DNA from: Aculops lycopersici
Taxonomy: Eukaryota; Arthropoda; Arachnida; Trombidiformes; Eriophyidae
Assembly (NCBI GenBank): GCA_015350385.1
Contig: WNKI01000005.1
Coordinates: forward strand, 2,192,698 to 2,256,697
Direction of reading: 5' to 3'
DNA: 64,000 nt
This document shows positions 43,288 through 53,424 of the stretch, piece by piece. Under the pieces are notes generated by a model, which made no database searches, was not told the DNA's origin, and was given only the letters and a program-made list of their open reading frames with translations. The position numbers were made by a program, and so were the translations under genes. How positions within the stretch are numbered: the stretch's first letter is position 1; each line of letters starts with the position of its first letter.

Positions 43288-44892
43288 TCAACAGGTTGTG
43301 CAGCACAACTTGTGCTACAAGAGAGCGCATAGGGAGAAGAAAAACATAACAACACGGTGTGCGAGAAAAATGGGCAAGAAAATTTCACGTGCCTGTTGCG
43401 CCATTGCGCATTCTCTTTGGTGATGGAGGTTTTGATTAATTTATGGAAACCATATTCGCTTTACCTGGTAGCCGACCACCAAGAATATAATGCTCTTCAT
43501 CAACCTCGAAGAAGACAATTGAGTGTTCAGGATACCAGGAGTTGCGCTTGTACTCATCTGGAATGCTATCTGGCTCATCTTACGACTACCGAGTTCCGTT
43601 TGAAATTCAAACTCCAAGTCATAGTCAATGTTGTTTGTTGCATAAGTTTGATTGTCGCCGATCACGCCGCTCGAAATTCTATCTGTCTCAACAAATCTAG
43701 AAAACTCTGATTCCTGGAACTTGATCTTGGGCATGCAAACATATGAGATAGTCGCGTATGAGGTCGACAATCTATCCTTGGTCAAGCTACATGGGTTCGT
43801 TTGAAGCAACTTTCTGATTATGCGACCCAAATTGAGAGAACACTTTGGGGTTGTGTGGCACTTCGTTATTATAAGCCTTGGTATTATATTCATAACCTCA
43901 CAAAGCTTTTCTGTTTCTGAATTCTTCATTGAAACCAAGTGATTTAAATTTTCAACGGGTAAACTTCGCTTCTCGTCCTCGTAAGTATCATCAAAATGAT
44001 TCTCAGATCGTGGTAGAAAATCCCACTTACTACTGCTACCCAAACTATAATTTGTTCTTCTTATGTAGAGCAGCTTCTCAGTTGGGCAAGAAATTGTATT
44101 GTCCAAATCGGTGAACTTGACCACTCTTGTCAAATAGAATACAAAATCCTCAGGTAAGCATAAAAAGTTGAGCTGAAAGATGGGCACAAGGTCATAGTTA
44201 CTGATTTGTATACAATCCTTGAATGAGTCGACATCAATTGGATGGCTTATGTTGCAACTCCGCTGACCAGAACATAGTTTTTGAGTGTTCTTTAGTATGT
44301 CGATCTCTAATCTAACCAGATTATTGCATGCACTTTCAAAATGGGTCTCGTCCGTAGTCATATCCGGTTGCCAAAAGCCATTGGCCTCAACTGCATTATC
44401 GCCTCTTGACGCCACTTGTTGAGTGGTTGAGCTCGAAGTTGCATTCTCGGCGCGTCTTTTTATTACTTGTATTCTTGACTTACATATGGCATTGATAAGG
44501 TCATCACTATGACTCGAGTTGTGGTCATGTCCAATGATTGGAACTGTATCTGATAGACTAACCACCGATACCAATTCGCTAATATTACATTTCATGACTT
44601 GTTGGGAGCTTGGCTCTTCGGCGCTGATGTTAGCCGTTCGCTGGTTCAAGTGGAATCGATCCAATTTGCATGGCGATGCAATTATTCTATTTCTAGTTAA
44701 TTGAAGAAAATTGTCCTTTGGAATCTTGGCCCATCCTAAATCCATATAATCGGATTGATGGGCTTGTTGTTGAGCGTTACACGTCTTGATGGCATCACGA
44801 AGGTTGGCAGTGATACAAATGCAGACGGTCAATAGTATAAATCTCAATAAAAGGTGGTGCAGTCTGGAAGATTTTGTTATTTTTAGAATCAT
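43288..44892 (-). CDS. Secreted protein with two SUEL-lectin-like cysteine modules
   Basis: Exons 44892-43465 and 43314-43288 on the minus strand. The donor is CAG|GTAAAG at 43464 and a strong pyrimidine-rich acceptor ends in TTGTAG at 43315. The product is 484 residues. Without the intron the frame would read on for 7 residues (VKRIWFP). A signal peptide (about 10-30) is followed by many N-glycosylation sequons. Two modules look like galactose-binding (SUEL-type) domains: CSGQRSCNISHP with FQLNFLCLPED near 205-245, and CHTTPKCSLN with TISYVCMP near 350-395. Such pairs occur in EVA-1-type receptors, but here the domains are degenerate. The C-terminus (IIFLVVGYQHKLCCTTC) is only a short hydrophobic stretch, so a membrane anchor is doubtful. 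Family assignment is tentative; a secreted orphan is the alternative. Confidence 0.5.
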
Positions 44893-45543
44893 TTTTATTT
44901 CCGAATTCTGCAGATTGATGGTCGATCGATTCGCAAGACGAGGTCACACTGGTTGTTTGTGCAGCGTCTACTAATATTTATTTTCTGATTCCAGTCATTT
45001 AACACCATCGTTTAGATATGGTAGATGGAATCGGATCGATCTCATAAAGTTATTGGGTCATGTGGAGTGTCGTTGGAAAACATGTCACCTAGTTCATCCT
45101 TCAATTTGACATCTTGATAGTCCGGCTATATAACTTTGATTACAGTAAAAAACGATTGATACTTGATCTGTGAGATGAATATAATGCAAGGCGGATCGTC
45201 TCAGTGTATTCCCTCTCTATGAAAATGAAATTTTCTACATAACCAAATTAAGATCACTGTCACGATTTATCTAGACTAATTATCGAGTTGGCAAGTTAAC
45301 GAAGGCAGAGATGTGAAAGTAAATCTACAGGCAAGTGCATAAAAATTTGCGCGCCTTAAGAGTGCAACAAATGTCACGTGCAACTCGACGCACATCCATA
45401 CGTGTTTTGTTTACTCAATTTCAATACATCACACCAAATCATATTATCATCATGGTCAATCCATTCCAAATGTGATATATCAAGTAATGCAAGATGATTG
45501 ACGATACAGATTTGTGTCGATAATATATCTCCCCAGAGATAAG
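44893..45543. other. Divergent intergenic region
   Basis: 650 bp between divergent genes. An AT-rich part and several T runs are present, but no core promoter pair with good spacing was seen. Confidence 0.35.
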
Positions 45544-46557
45544 ATGAAGGAATTGACGAAACAATATTTTGAGTTGCGACTCCAATTGTTGACATTTGAG
45601 GATGTCGGTGGTTGGGTGGAGTTCGAAGAAGCCACTCAGGTCGCTGATATCAGTGCCGCTGTTGTTAGAGCTAATAATAAGCTCGAAGAGGCTAAATACG
45701 CAAAGTACAAAGCACCACCCGAGAAAAAGACAACGAAAACCCCAGCAAGAACACCCAAAGCGAAACCCAAGCCTCTGCCAAAGAAGAAGGTAACCGAACA
45801 GAAAAGAGCAAACAATTCCAAGAAACCCAGTCCATTGGAACCCAAACTCGTCCAAAAATTCAAGCCAGCGCCCAGAGCTAAATCTGCCATCAAGTTCAAT
45901 CAAGAGAAGAAAACTAGTTTACTCGAACGACTTCGGACGCAACCTGGACTCCAGAAATCCACATTAAAGAGTAATTTTGGAACCCGACACAGGTCTTCGA
46001 GTACGTCATCATACGATTCAGCAGTTGAGCGCCAACTACGCGGACAAACTAATAGATCTGTACGCTTTAGCAATAACGAATCATTTGGACATGAATTTTG
46101 GTCAGTTAGCGAACCACCACCTGATCCTAAGCCGAATCGACCAAAGAAACCACCCACTGATGTGCCCCTAGTCAAGGACGTACTTACCGACCTCATTCCA
46201 CCTGATGTGGATCAATTCGGCTTATGCATGGACAGGCTCTTGTTGGATACACCCGAGAAGGATGGTGATACGAGTGACTCTGTTTCCTGCTACAGCAGTG
46301 ACTGCAGTTTTGCCACTTGCAATAATGATCCTGATGATCCAAATTGTGGAAACAAAATTTCAGCTACTGGAACAAACGCTCCCATTACGGCGAGACCCGG
46401 GTTGAAACTTGACCTGAGCCAGCTCGGCCCACCCCCGCGAGAGGTCATTGCATCTCTACCCATAATACCTATTTACAAATGTGAGAAGTGTGGCTTTGTA
46501 ACTAGCAATTCAACTCATATTAAGCTACACTCTTGCTTAGCATCACGAGCAAACTAA
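45544..46557 (+). CDS. Unknown basic protein with C-terminal zinc finger
   Basis: 337 residues, one exon from ATG 45544. I do not recognise the family. An N-terminal helix (KQYFELRLQLLTFEDVG) and a second helical stretch (ANNKLEEAKYAKYK) are followed by a Lys/Pro-rich tract (about 65-115), a Ser/Arg-rich region (about 140-180), a Pro-rich patch and an acidic Cys/Ser/Asp stretch (about 240-270). The last 27 residues contain a single finger (YKCEKCGF, then HIKLHSC) with Cys313, Cys316, His329 and Cys331 or His325 as possible ligands. The second Cys to His spacing of 12 is as in C2H2 fingers, but the last ligand is displaced. Composition suggests a nuclear or chromatin- or cytoskeleton-linked protein. 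Upstream the open frame has no ATG. Confidence 0.6.
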   Translation: MKELTKQYFELRLQLLTFEDVGGWVEFEEATQVADISAAVVRANNKLEEAKYAKYKAPPEKKTTKTPARTPKAKPKPLPKKKVTEQKRANNSKKPSPLEPKLVQKFKPAPRAKSAIKFNQEKKTSLLERLRTQPGLQKSTLKSNFGTRHRSSSTSSYDSAVERQLRGQTNRSVRFSNNESFGHEFWSVSEPPPDPKPNRPKKPPTDVPLVKDVLTDLIPPDVDQFGLCMDRLLLDTPEKDGDTSDSVSCYSSDCSFATCNNDPDDPNCGNKISATGTNAPITARPGLKLDLSQLGPPPREVIASLPIIPIYKCEKCGFVTSNSTHIKLHSCLASRAN

Positions 46558-47853
46558 TCCAAGAGAAAGTGAACCAAATAATCTACACACCTGACTTTGA
46601 CTTACTCAGTGTTGTGTTGATTTTAAAAACTTAGTGCCTCAAAGTCCGAATCCGATTCAAGAAATGTATATATAAATTCTTCGTCCAAAGCCATGTTAAT
46701 TTCAAGCAAACAATACAAGACATTAAACATTACTCATTGTCTAGTTCACGAAGCCGGTCTAAGTGACAATCCTCTTCGTTACATAATCTTTTTTTGAAAC
46801 TGCAAGAAACCCTCTCTCCCTCTCCTCTTGAGGCGCGTCGATGTTATGGTTGTTTACATAATCATCTTTTGGCTCATTATTGGTTGTTAGTGTTTTGAAC
46901 TCGAGTTTGTAACTGTCGCAAATTTTAACCATTGTCGCCCGGTGACTCCTTTATTGGCGCCTAGCTGGCTGACCGGCCGGCTGGCTAGCTGGTTAGCTTG
47001 CCAGCTAATTGTCTGACACGCATGGCCAGCGTCACTTCCATGACGTCAACTAGATGATCTCATACTTTTCACTGTTCTTGTTTAGCGAACAAACGGGTAG
47101 AGTCCACTGGTCCAAAGCAAGGTAGTCCCAAGTTGCAGCAACAAGTGTCTGCGAACTAAGAAGAGCCAACAGGTAGCTCTTCCCTGGAACTGTTGAAACT
47201 GAGCGCCAATGAGTTCGAGCGACTCACTCAGGATCTAACTAACTAGACTCCCTGTACTAATTATGATGAAAGTGAATTCATAATTGCATTGCAGATTCAC
47301 TTCATCTATCCTCTGCTTTCCGAAGCTACCCCTCTACACTCCTCGGCATCGACTGCCGAAGCCTCTCAGCCGATCCACTCGAAATAGTGGTCTCTTTGTC
47401 CGTATCGATTTGTCTTCAACTGACAGGGCAACAAAACTCTCACTGCTAGTCTGGCTACTTGTTGATTTCGCTAAGCTCAGGGGTGGAGTTTCAACTGAGC
47501 TCTATGAATCCAACTAATTTGACTTATAGCTAGTATTTAAACAACGGTTAACTGTTTTTGCCTCCTCAGTATCGATTCTTGAACAAGCTGGTGTCTGTGA
47601 AGTGAAAACAAAGAAAGATAGTTCAGAATTGTAAAACGCCACACAGCAAGTGAGATACCTACTCCTAAAAAGAAGCTCAGTCATGTCTATCTCGAGCATC
47701 AAGCAACAACAACAAGATCAGTCAGAATCTGAAACTCGCCAAGTGCCAGCGACAGACGAACAATCCACAAAGAGAAAGTGTTGCTATAAGACAATCGACA
47801 GACCCATAGACCAAGTTATTAATAATAGATATTCGCGCAAGCACAATAGAAGT
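46558..47853. other. Intergenic and leader of the structural-protein gene
   Basis: 1.3 kb. A GC-rich patch at 46969-47010 has inverted CTAGCTGGC/GCCGGC repeats and one copy of TAGCTTGCCA (46994). The TATA/Inr pair is at 47534-47570. An in-frame ATG at 47683 exists in the leader of the next gene. Confidence 0.4.
47534..47571 (+). promoter_or_regulatory. TATA/Inr promoter of the structural-protein gene
   Basis: TATTTAAA at 47534-47541 and TCAGTA at 47566-47571, with 34 nt from the first T to the A at 47568. Position and orientation fit the gene starting at 47854 (5' UTR near 285 nt). Confidence 0.45.
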
Positions 47854-49749
47854 ATGAATCAACAAGAATTTACAAAGATTCTGTTGGCAGCCTCGTTGGC
47901 TTTAGTGGTATTTTGTTGCCACTTAGAACTAGCTCAAGCCGGTGGAAAGGGCAAAGGTGGCGGTGAAGGCAACATCATCATATCCACAGGCGGCGGTCAG
48001 AGCACCAAGATCAAGATTATGAAGGTACCAGTTCCCTACCCGGTTATCAAGCATGTCCCATATCCAGTTCCGGTGCCAATTATTCAGAAGAAGTACGTGC
48101 CCGTTGAAAAGTATATCCCGGTTTACAAGCACCATCACGGTGGCCACGAGGGTCACGGTGGCCACGAAGGTCACAGTGGCTACGAAAGCCAGCAACACGA
48201 ACAGTACGGACCAGCAACAGGTGGCATGGTGATGGGCGTTGGACAGGAAGCATCAAGCACAAATAATGCTAATAATTACGAGAGCTCACAGGGTCAGCAA
48301 CAGCAGCTTCAGCTTCAGCAGCAACAAACTCAAGCTTCAGCTGCTCATTTGTCGCCAATGTCCATTGCTTATGGTCAAATGCAATCCATGTATGGAGGCG
48401 CTCAGCCAGGTAGTGAGCAGGGTGGCTATGGAGCTTCAGCGGGCAATCCGTTCGCGCAGATGGCAGCGGCTAGCAATGGTTATGATGTCAACAACATCTA
48501 TTCAGGATCACAAGGTTACTCAGTTGGCTACGGTGGTCCCTCGGCCGCCGCTTCCGGTGGGGCCAGCGACTACAGTTCGATGTACGGTGCTGGCGGATTT
48601 GGTTCCGGAATGCAGGGAGCCTTCGGCGGGTCAGCCGGTGGATACGGAGCAGGTAGCCCATACGGCGATATGGGACAGTATGGCCAGTACCAGCAACAGA
48701 TGGCCGCAGCGGCTAGCCAGCAGATGACTCAAGCCGGCGGTTCGCCGATGATGTTTAGTCCAGGTGGCAGTCAGATGGACGCTTCATCCCAACTATCTGG
48801 TCGCGATGTTGAATCTATGTACAACCAACCTAGCGGTTTGATGTCGGCAATCTCGACCGGCTCGAGCTCTGGCCAATCATCAAGTGGCTCCGGTTCGGCT
48901 ACCTCATCTCCGGGCTCCTCGGCTCCAGCTCCGCGTCACGTTTCAAGCACATCAAGCGGTTCCTCATTCCACTCTTACCTCCCACACTCGCACCAATCTG
49001 CATCCAGTGGATCTTCGTCAAGCTCACCATCGTCGTCGACGAGCTCATCCAGTGGCTCAACTCTCAGCTCACCATCGTCCAGCAGCGGAAGCAGCCACTC
49101 TTCGCGTCAGAATCGCGGTTACCATGGTCTAACTAGCGCGGCAACAACAACCACCTCCTCAACCACTAGCTCCTATCCAAGCTCTTCATCATCCTCCCCG
49201 TCCTCGTCTTCAAGTAGCTCATCCGGCGGCAAGCACTCCTCAAAGAGCTCCTCGTTGGTCCCGTCGTCAGGTAGAGTAAGCGGCGCCAACAGATCGTCCT
49301 CGTCGTCATCCTTGACCAACTCCGGCAAACACTCCTCCTCCTTATCCTCAACCTCAAACTCCGAGATGATGGCTGTCTCATCAACTCCAGCTGCCTACCA
49401 TCAATCACCAATGACCAGTGAATCCATGCACCAGCAAATGATGATGTCTGCCTCCCCGGACTCGACCGGCAGCAGCAGCAGCAGTAACAATCGTCAACAG
49501 AACGGTCACCACTCGCCTTCAGTTGTGCCACAGACAATTGTCAACCTCTTATCACCTGTTCCACAGCAACAGCAACAATCTAGCACTAGCCAAACCTCTC
49601 AACAACAACATCTCAGCGGATCACTGCTATCGGCGGCCAGCCCAGCTGGCCTCATGCAACAGATTAGGAAATTTACCAATCAACTCACTAATAGCACACA
49701 AGCTGTCCAACAAGCCACTGGCTCGACGAGTGGCAAATTATTAGGATAA
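47854..49749 (+). CDS. Secreted Ser/Gly/Tyr/Ala-rich structural protein
   Basis: 631 residues from ATG 47854, one exon. A clear signal peptide (FTKILLAASLALVVFCCH, cleavage near AQA) is followed by Gly/Lys, then a Pro-Val repeat block (VPVPYPVIKHVPYPVPVPII, then YVPVEKYIPVYK) like many arthropod cuticle proteins. Next is a His/Gly region, a Gly/Tyr/Ala/Gln block and a very long Ser-rich block, ending with a Gln/Ser/Thr tail. It looks like a cuticle, silk-like or secreted matrix protein. No enzyme domain is seen. An in-frame ATG at 47683 would add 57 residues before the signal peptide and give a type II topology, which is less likely. A TATA/Inr promoter is upstream. Poly(A) signal AATAAA at 50169. 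Confidence 0.75.
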   Translation: MNQQEFTKILLAASLALVVFCCHLELAQAGGKGKGGGEGNIIISTGGGQSTKIKIMKVPVPYPVIKHVPYPVPVPIIQKKYVPVEKYIPVYKHHHGGHEGHGGHEGHSGYESQQHEQYGPATGGMVMGVGQEASSTNNANNYESSQGQQQQLQLQQQQTQASAAHLSPMSIAYGQMQSMYGGAQPGSEQGGYGASAGNPFAQMAAASNGYDVNNIYSGSQGYSVGYGGPSAAASGGASDYSSMYGAGGFGSGMQGAFGGSAGGYGAGSPYGDMGQYGQYQQQMAAAASQQMTQAGGSPMMFSPGGSQMDASSQLSGRDVESMYNQPSGLMSAISTGSSSGQSSSGSGSATSSPGSSAPAPRHVSSTSSGSSFHSYLPHSHQSASSGSSSSSPSSSTSSSSGSTLSSPSSSSGSSHSSRQNRGYHGLTSAATTTTSSTTSSYPSSSSSSPSSSSSSSSGGKHSSKSSSLVPSSGRVSGANRSSSSSSLTNSGKHSSSLSSTSNSEMMAVSSTPAAYHQSPMTSESMHQQMMMSASPDSTGSSSSSNNRQQNGHHSPSVVPQTIVNLLSPVPQQQQQSSTSQTSQQQHLSGSLLSAASPAGLMQQIRKFTNQLTNSTQAVQQATGSTSGKLLG

Positions 49750-50847
49750 GCTCGTCAGCACAATGATTCAATTTGAAGCTTAGAGACTCGAGCGGCGAGT
49801 GTTGTGATTCACAAAGTGGACTGCCGTCTGAATGATGAAAGATTGCGAGCAAGAAGAAAAATATCGTGTGGACTTATTAGGTAACATGCACTCAAGACTC
49901 TTCTTTGGACTCGAGCCCGATTGGCTAGCCTCTGGCAACCTAAAACTTCACCCAAGAGAGAAGGAGAGTTCAAGTAAAGTGATACGCTCCAATGGATTCG
50001 CAACCGATTAAGTGTTAGTGTGCATGTATTTACACTACACATAGAAGATATGAGAGGGTGAACAAACAATTACTCACTGCTTGATTCTTTGTTCCAAATG
50101 TATAATTAAGTTGACAGTTTAGTGTTCTTCGGACAGCAACGGCAATTATCTCGCCAGAGCACCAATAGAATAAAGCACACATTTCAAGCTTAAAACTTTC
50201 GTTGTTTTCGTGTCGCAATTCAGGAAGTCTAACCGGTTAGTTTGTCAAAGAACTTTACTCGAGTAGTGAGAGTGGTCTAATGCTTTGTTCCACTGCAAAC
50301 TATTCTAGTTTTCCTATGCTTGTTTCCTTCTGTGACTACTTGCGATGCGCAATCTTCAAAACTGAATCGAACCTACCGAACTGGGGACCCTCTTGTAAGG
50401 GTCCCTCACCAAAGCGCGGACTCTAATTTTGCACATAATGCAGTATCAGTTTTTGCATTAAATCTCTCGACATTACTAGTCGATTTGTCGTTATTATTAC
50501 CAAATATCTCTACCTCATTTGATATTATGCTCTTAAGAGTAAAAATGAGGTTTGGACGCTGGTATGTGAATATCTTTCTTTACCAGTCTGAACTTATATC
50601 CAGAATCTACCTTTAGAATGCAATCAACATGATTGAACGGCAGAAGAAGAGTTCTATCATCTAGTGGACTCAGGTTCGGCGATTGCCAGGGATGTGATAA
50701 TAATTGAAAATCTCATTTACCATATAATCTTATACTATTGCAGCTATATAAACTCCCAATCTTTTCGCCATGATACTCGAATTACTTTGAAGAAAACCGT
50801 TTTCAGAAATGACGATTGTGTTGAAAGTTATACCTTTTGGAATAACT
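49750..50847. other. 3' UTR and intergenic
   Basis: It begins with the long 3' UTR of the structural-protein gene (AATAAA at 50169-50174). The rest has short frames without family resemblance. Confidence 0.4.
50169..50174 (+). terminator. Poly(A) signal of structural-protein gene
   Basis: AATAAA, about 420 nt past the stop at 49749 and the first canonical hexamer downstream. Confidence 0.45.
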
Positions 50848-51545
50848 TTCATGGATAATGAGGCCTCAGGAAAGCAATGAGCATATTTCCGGTACCATGC
50901 ACAGAACTTATCCGATCGAAGTTGCCCGAGATCTAACCCGATTTCGCGCACAAGAGGTTTGATTTTGGTATCTACGAAGCATTCAGATCAACCCCGGCCC
51001 CCTCGACAACCTAGTGCCGTAAGTCGGTATGATGCTTGTCTATGGTTAGTGATCCTGATGAATGTGCTCACAATTGAACCTACAAGTTGCACGGAACATA
51101 GGAAAGAAGACTGCTCTCAAGTGACACCTATATTCCAAAAAGTATAAGTGATTGCAGACATTTGAGGCAACCGGATGCTCAGAATCTTGTTTCTGAGTCG
51201 TTTGCAGGGTTCATTTTTATGCTAGCTATCATAACTTCGGAATTAGAAGTGACTTTTAGAAGCGGTTTTTTTCGGTTTGTTCTGCTCTAATTATTGGACA
51301 CGATTCATGCGCATTGCACACTGTTAGCATTTCTGAAAAAGAAGCATTCGGACTCATGGCGCTAGGTGGTCGGGGGCCTTGCGGGCGACCTAGAAGCGCA
51401 GAATATACCAAAATTGGACATTTTGTGAGCAGGTTTATGGCGATCACTGCACACCTTGTCCTAAGCTTCGTATAAGTAAGATTCCGAAAATATGCCTACA
51501 AGACTCCCGGGGCCTCATTATCACTACAATAGATGGTAACTTTGG
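50848..51545. mobile_element. Dispersed repeat, copy B (long imperfect inverted arms)
   Basis: Second copy of the element at 19395-20100, same orientation, about 31.4 kb away. Its ends are inverted relatives: GGATAATGAGGCC near 50852-50864 on the left and the reverse complement of GTGATAATGAGGCC near 51511-51524 on the right. GCATATTT...CGG follows in both arms. The core (50963-51287) is nearly identical to copy A. No transposase frame is present, so it would need to be moved by another element. Target-site duplications could not be identified by eye. Confidence 0.65.
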
Positions 51546-52221
51546 AATCAAGAGTTATTTTTGCACTTAGTTTACGATTTTGAATTCTATCCAAGATTGC
51601 AGATAGAATTCAAATGGATTTCATTGCAGTTGCACAACCTTAAATGGAGCAACACGATCCTAGGTGATTTACATCCGGTGAGGTTATAGTGCATGCAAGC
51701 TGCACCGATGCAATCCACCCATCCTCTGTGACATTTAAACCAAATTTCTGATTACTCGGTCACTAGGAGTGACTAATTTATTGGAGGATACTCGTTGATC
51801 AATACAAATACATCTATTAGATAAACCATATCCAGATTGATGAACACTTTTGTATAGACACATTTCAGCGACACTAACAAATCTATCTGCACTGATCTGC
51901 TGAGAACATAATAATATCCTACGAGATTGTTGTTATCGTATGTGTATAATATTCCGGATTTGGTCAACAAAATTCTAAACATGTCACTTGCTCTGGGCGT
52001 ATCATGATCCCTCCTCAGCTTTGTCCTTGAGCAATAATTCGAAAGATATCTTCACCATCCAAATAAAGCTTAGTTTTCTATAAAATAAGTTTTTAGTTGT
52101 CTTGTTGTAGTCTGTCATTGTCATCTTTAAGTTATGATTGTATAGTGACTTTCATGGCTTTAATCAAATTCATCCACTCAAGTCTTATGAAATGTTTGTG
52201 CAATGCTAGTTTAGGACATAC
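51546..52221. other. Intergenic and 3' UTR of SERBP1-like gene
   Basis: AT-rich with no supported gene. ATTAAA on the minus strand at 52159-52164 lies 58 nt past the stop of the SERBP1-like gene and may serve it. Confidence 0.35.
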
Positions 52222-53424
52222 TCAAGAGGCAAGCGACGGGAAGTCGAGTTTGTCGCTGAAATTTGGTATAGGCTTTTGCCTCTCGTCACGTCCACCATAC
52301 TTTTTGCCATCCCTGTCCTCGCCTCGAGGTCCACGACTGCCGCGGGATCCAGCTCCGAAGCCGTTTCGACTTCTCGTTGGTCGATCACCTGGTCGCAAGG
52401 CTCGAGCTCCGCCTGTTGCCGCCTGACCTTCGCCAGGAGCAGCGCCGGAGTTATCTCCACTCGGACCTTGTTCCGAGCGGCGACCTTTATTGCGATCGCC
52501 TCGCCCTGGTTGTCGACCAGCTTCGTCGCCGCCTCGTGGGGGTCCATTGAAACGCCGGGCGTTTCTAGGTCCCCTCTGATCTCCAACATCAACAGCGTGC
52601 CCAGTAGCTTGGCTAGTTTGCTCACCAGAAGCGACAGCGGAGGCCTGTTGTTGATTGCGCCTCTGTTCACGCTTTTCCGGATCCTTGTACTTCAAGTCTG
52701 TGGCTCTCTTCTGTTGGCGGCGTTGCTTCTCTTCCTCCAACGATTGAGTTCCAAAGTTGTTGACAGCAGAGTCGTCTCCATGAGCAGCAGCAGCATTATT
52801 TGATCTTCCATTCGAATCATTCTGGAACTGGCGACGATTTTGTCCACCTCCTTGACGCGCTGGTTGGTTGCCGTTACGATTGAATCTAGACAACCCATTG
52901 TTCTCCTTGTTGGCCGAATTGTTATTGTTGTTACTGTTTTGATGAGATACATTGTTTAATTGGTGGTTTGTGTTTCTTGAGAACTTGTTGTTGTTGATAT
53001 TGTTATTGACAGTGTTATCCTGATTATGGTTTCCTTGTCTGCCGCTGTTCTGAGACGAGCCGGCAAGCTTCTGATGCTGCGATCCATTTGAGGCGTTAAC
53101 CACATTAGAATTGGCGCCTTGGGCCCTGAAGCGCCGTTGGTCGGCAGATTGCTGTGGTCGCCTTTGGTTGTTGTTATCCGACTTTTGTTGCTGGCCACCA
53201 GCGCCGACGGCATGCGATTCCTTGACACCCTTAGACTGGACAACTTTAGCGCCTGACTTGTTAGCTTGAGGAGCCTTTTGCTTGGGTGCCACTATAACCG
53301 CTTGCTTTGCGGCTTGCTGATGAGTTGCAATCAAGAATCCGTCCTCATCCTCGAGGAAAGCGGAGAAGCGATTCTGAACATTGATTCCATAGGAGACTGC
53401 GACGCTGATTCCAACTTTCGCCAT
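52222..53424 (-). CDS. SERBP1/HABP4 (Vig2)-like RGG RNA-binding protein
   Basis: 400 residues, one exon, ATG 53424. The N-terminal motif GINVQNRFSAFLEDED resembles the first residues of SERBP1/HABP4 (TNRFDQLFDDES). The body is Asn/Gln-rich and then a coiled basic stretch (SLEEEKQRRQQKRATDLKYKDPEKREQRR). An RGG/GRG-rich region follows, and the end NFSDKLDFPSLAS is like the family's terminal FPALA. These proteins bind ribosomes and mRNA; insect Vig and Vig2 also associate with RISC and heterochromatin. RGG arginines are typical PRMT1 substrates. The central hyaluronan/mRNA-binding motif is weak, so family assignment is probable and not certain. A variant poly(A) signal lies at 52159. Confidence 0.65.
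   Translation of the reverse strand: MAKVGISVAVSYGINVQNRFSAFLEDEDGFLIATHQQAAKQAVIVAPKQKAPQANKSGAKVVQSKGVKESHAVGAGGQQQKSDNNNQRRPQQSADQRRFRAQGANSNVVNASNGSQHQKLAGSSQNSGRQGNHNQDNTVNNNINNNKFSRNTNHQLNNVSHQNSNNNNNSANKENNGLSRFNRNGNQPARQGGGQNRRQFQNDSNGRSNNAAAAHGDDSAVNNFGTQSLEEEKQRRQQKRATDLKYKDPEKREQRRNQQQASAVASGEQTSQATGHAVDVGDQRGPRNARRFNGPPRGGDEAGRQPGRGDRNKGRRSEQGPSGDNSGAAPGEGQAATGGARALRPGDRPTRSRNGFGAGSRGSRGPRGEDRDGKKYGGRDERQKPIPNFSDKLDFPSLAS

Noticed and set aside
47683..47853. Upstream ATG for the structural protein
   Set aside because: It would place 57 hydrophilic residues before the signal peptide. ATG 47854 gives a standard secreted protein. It may still act as an in-frame leader start.
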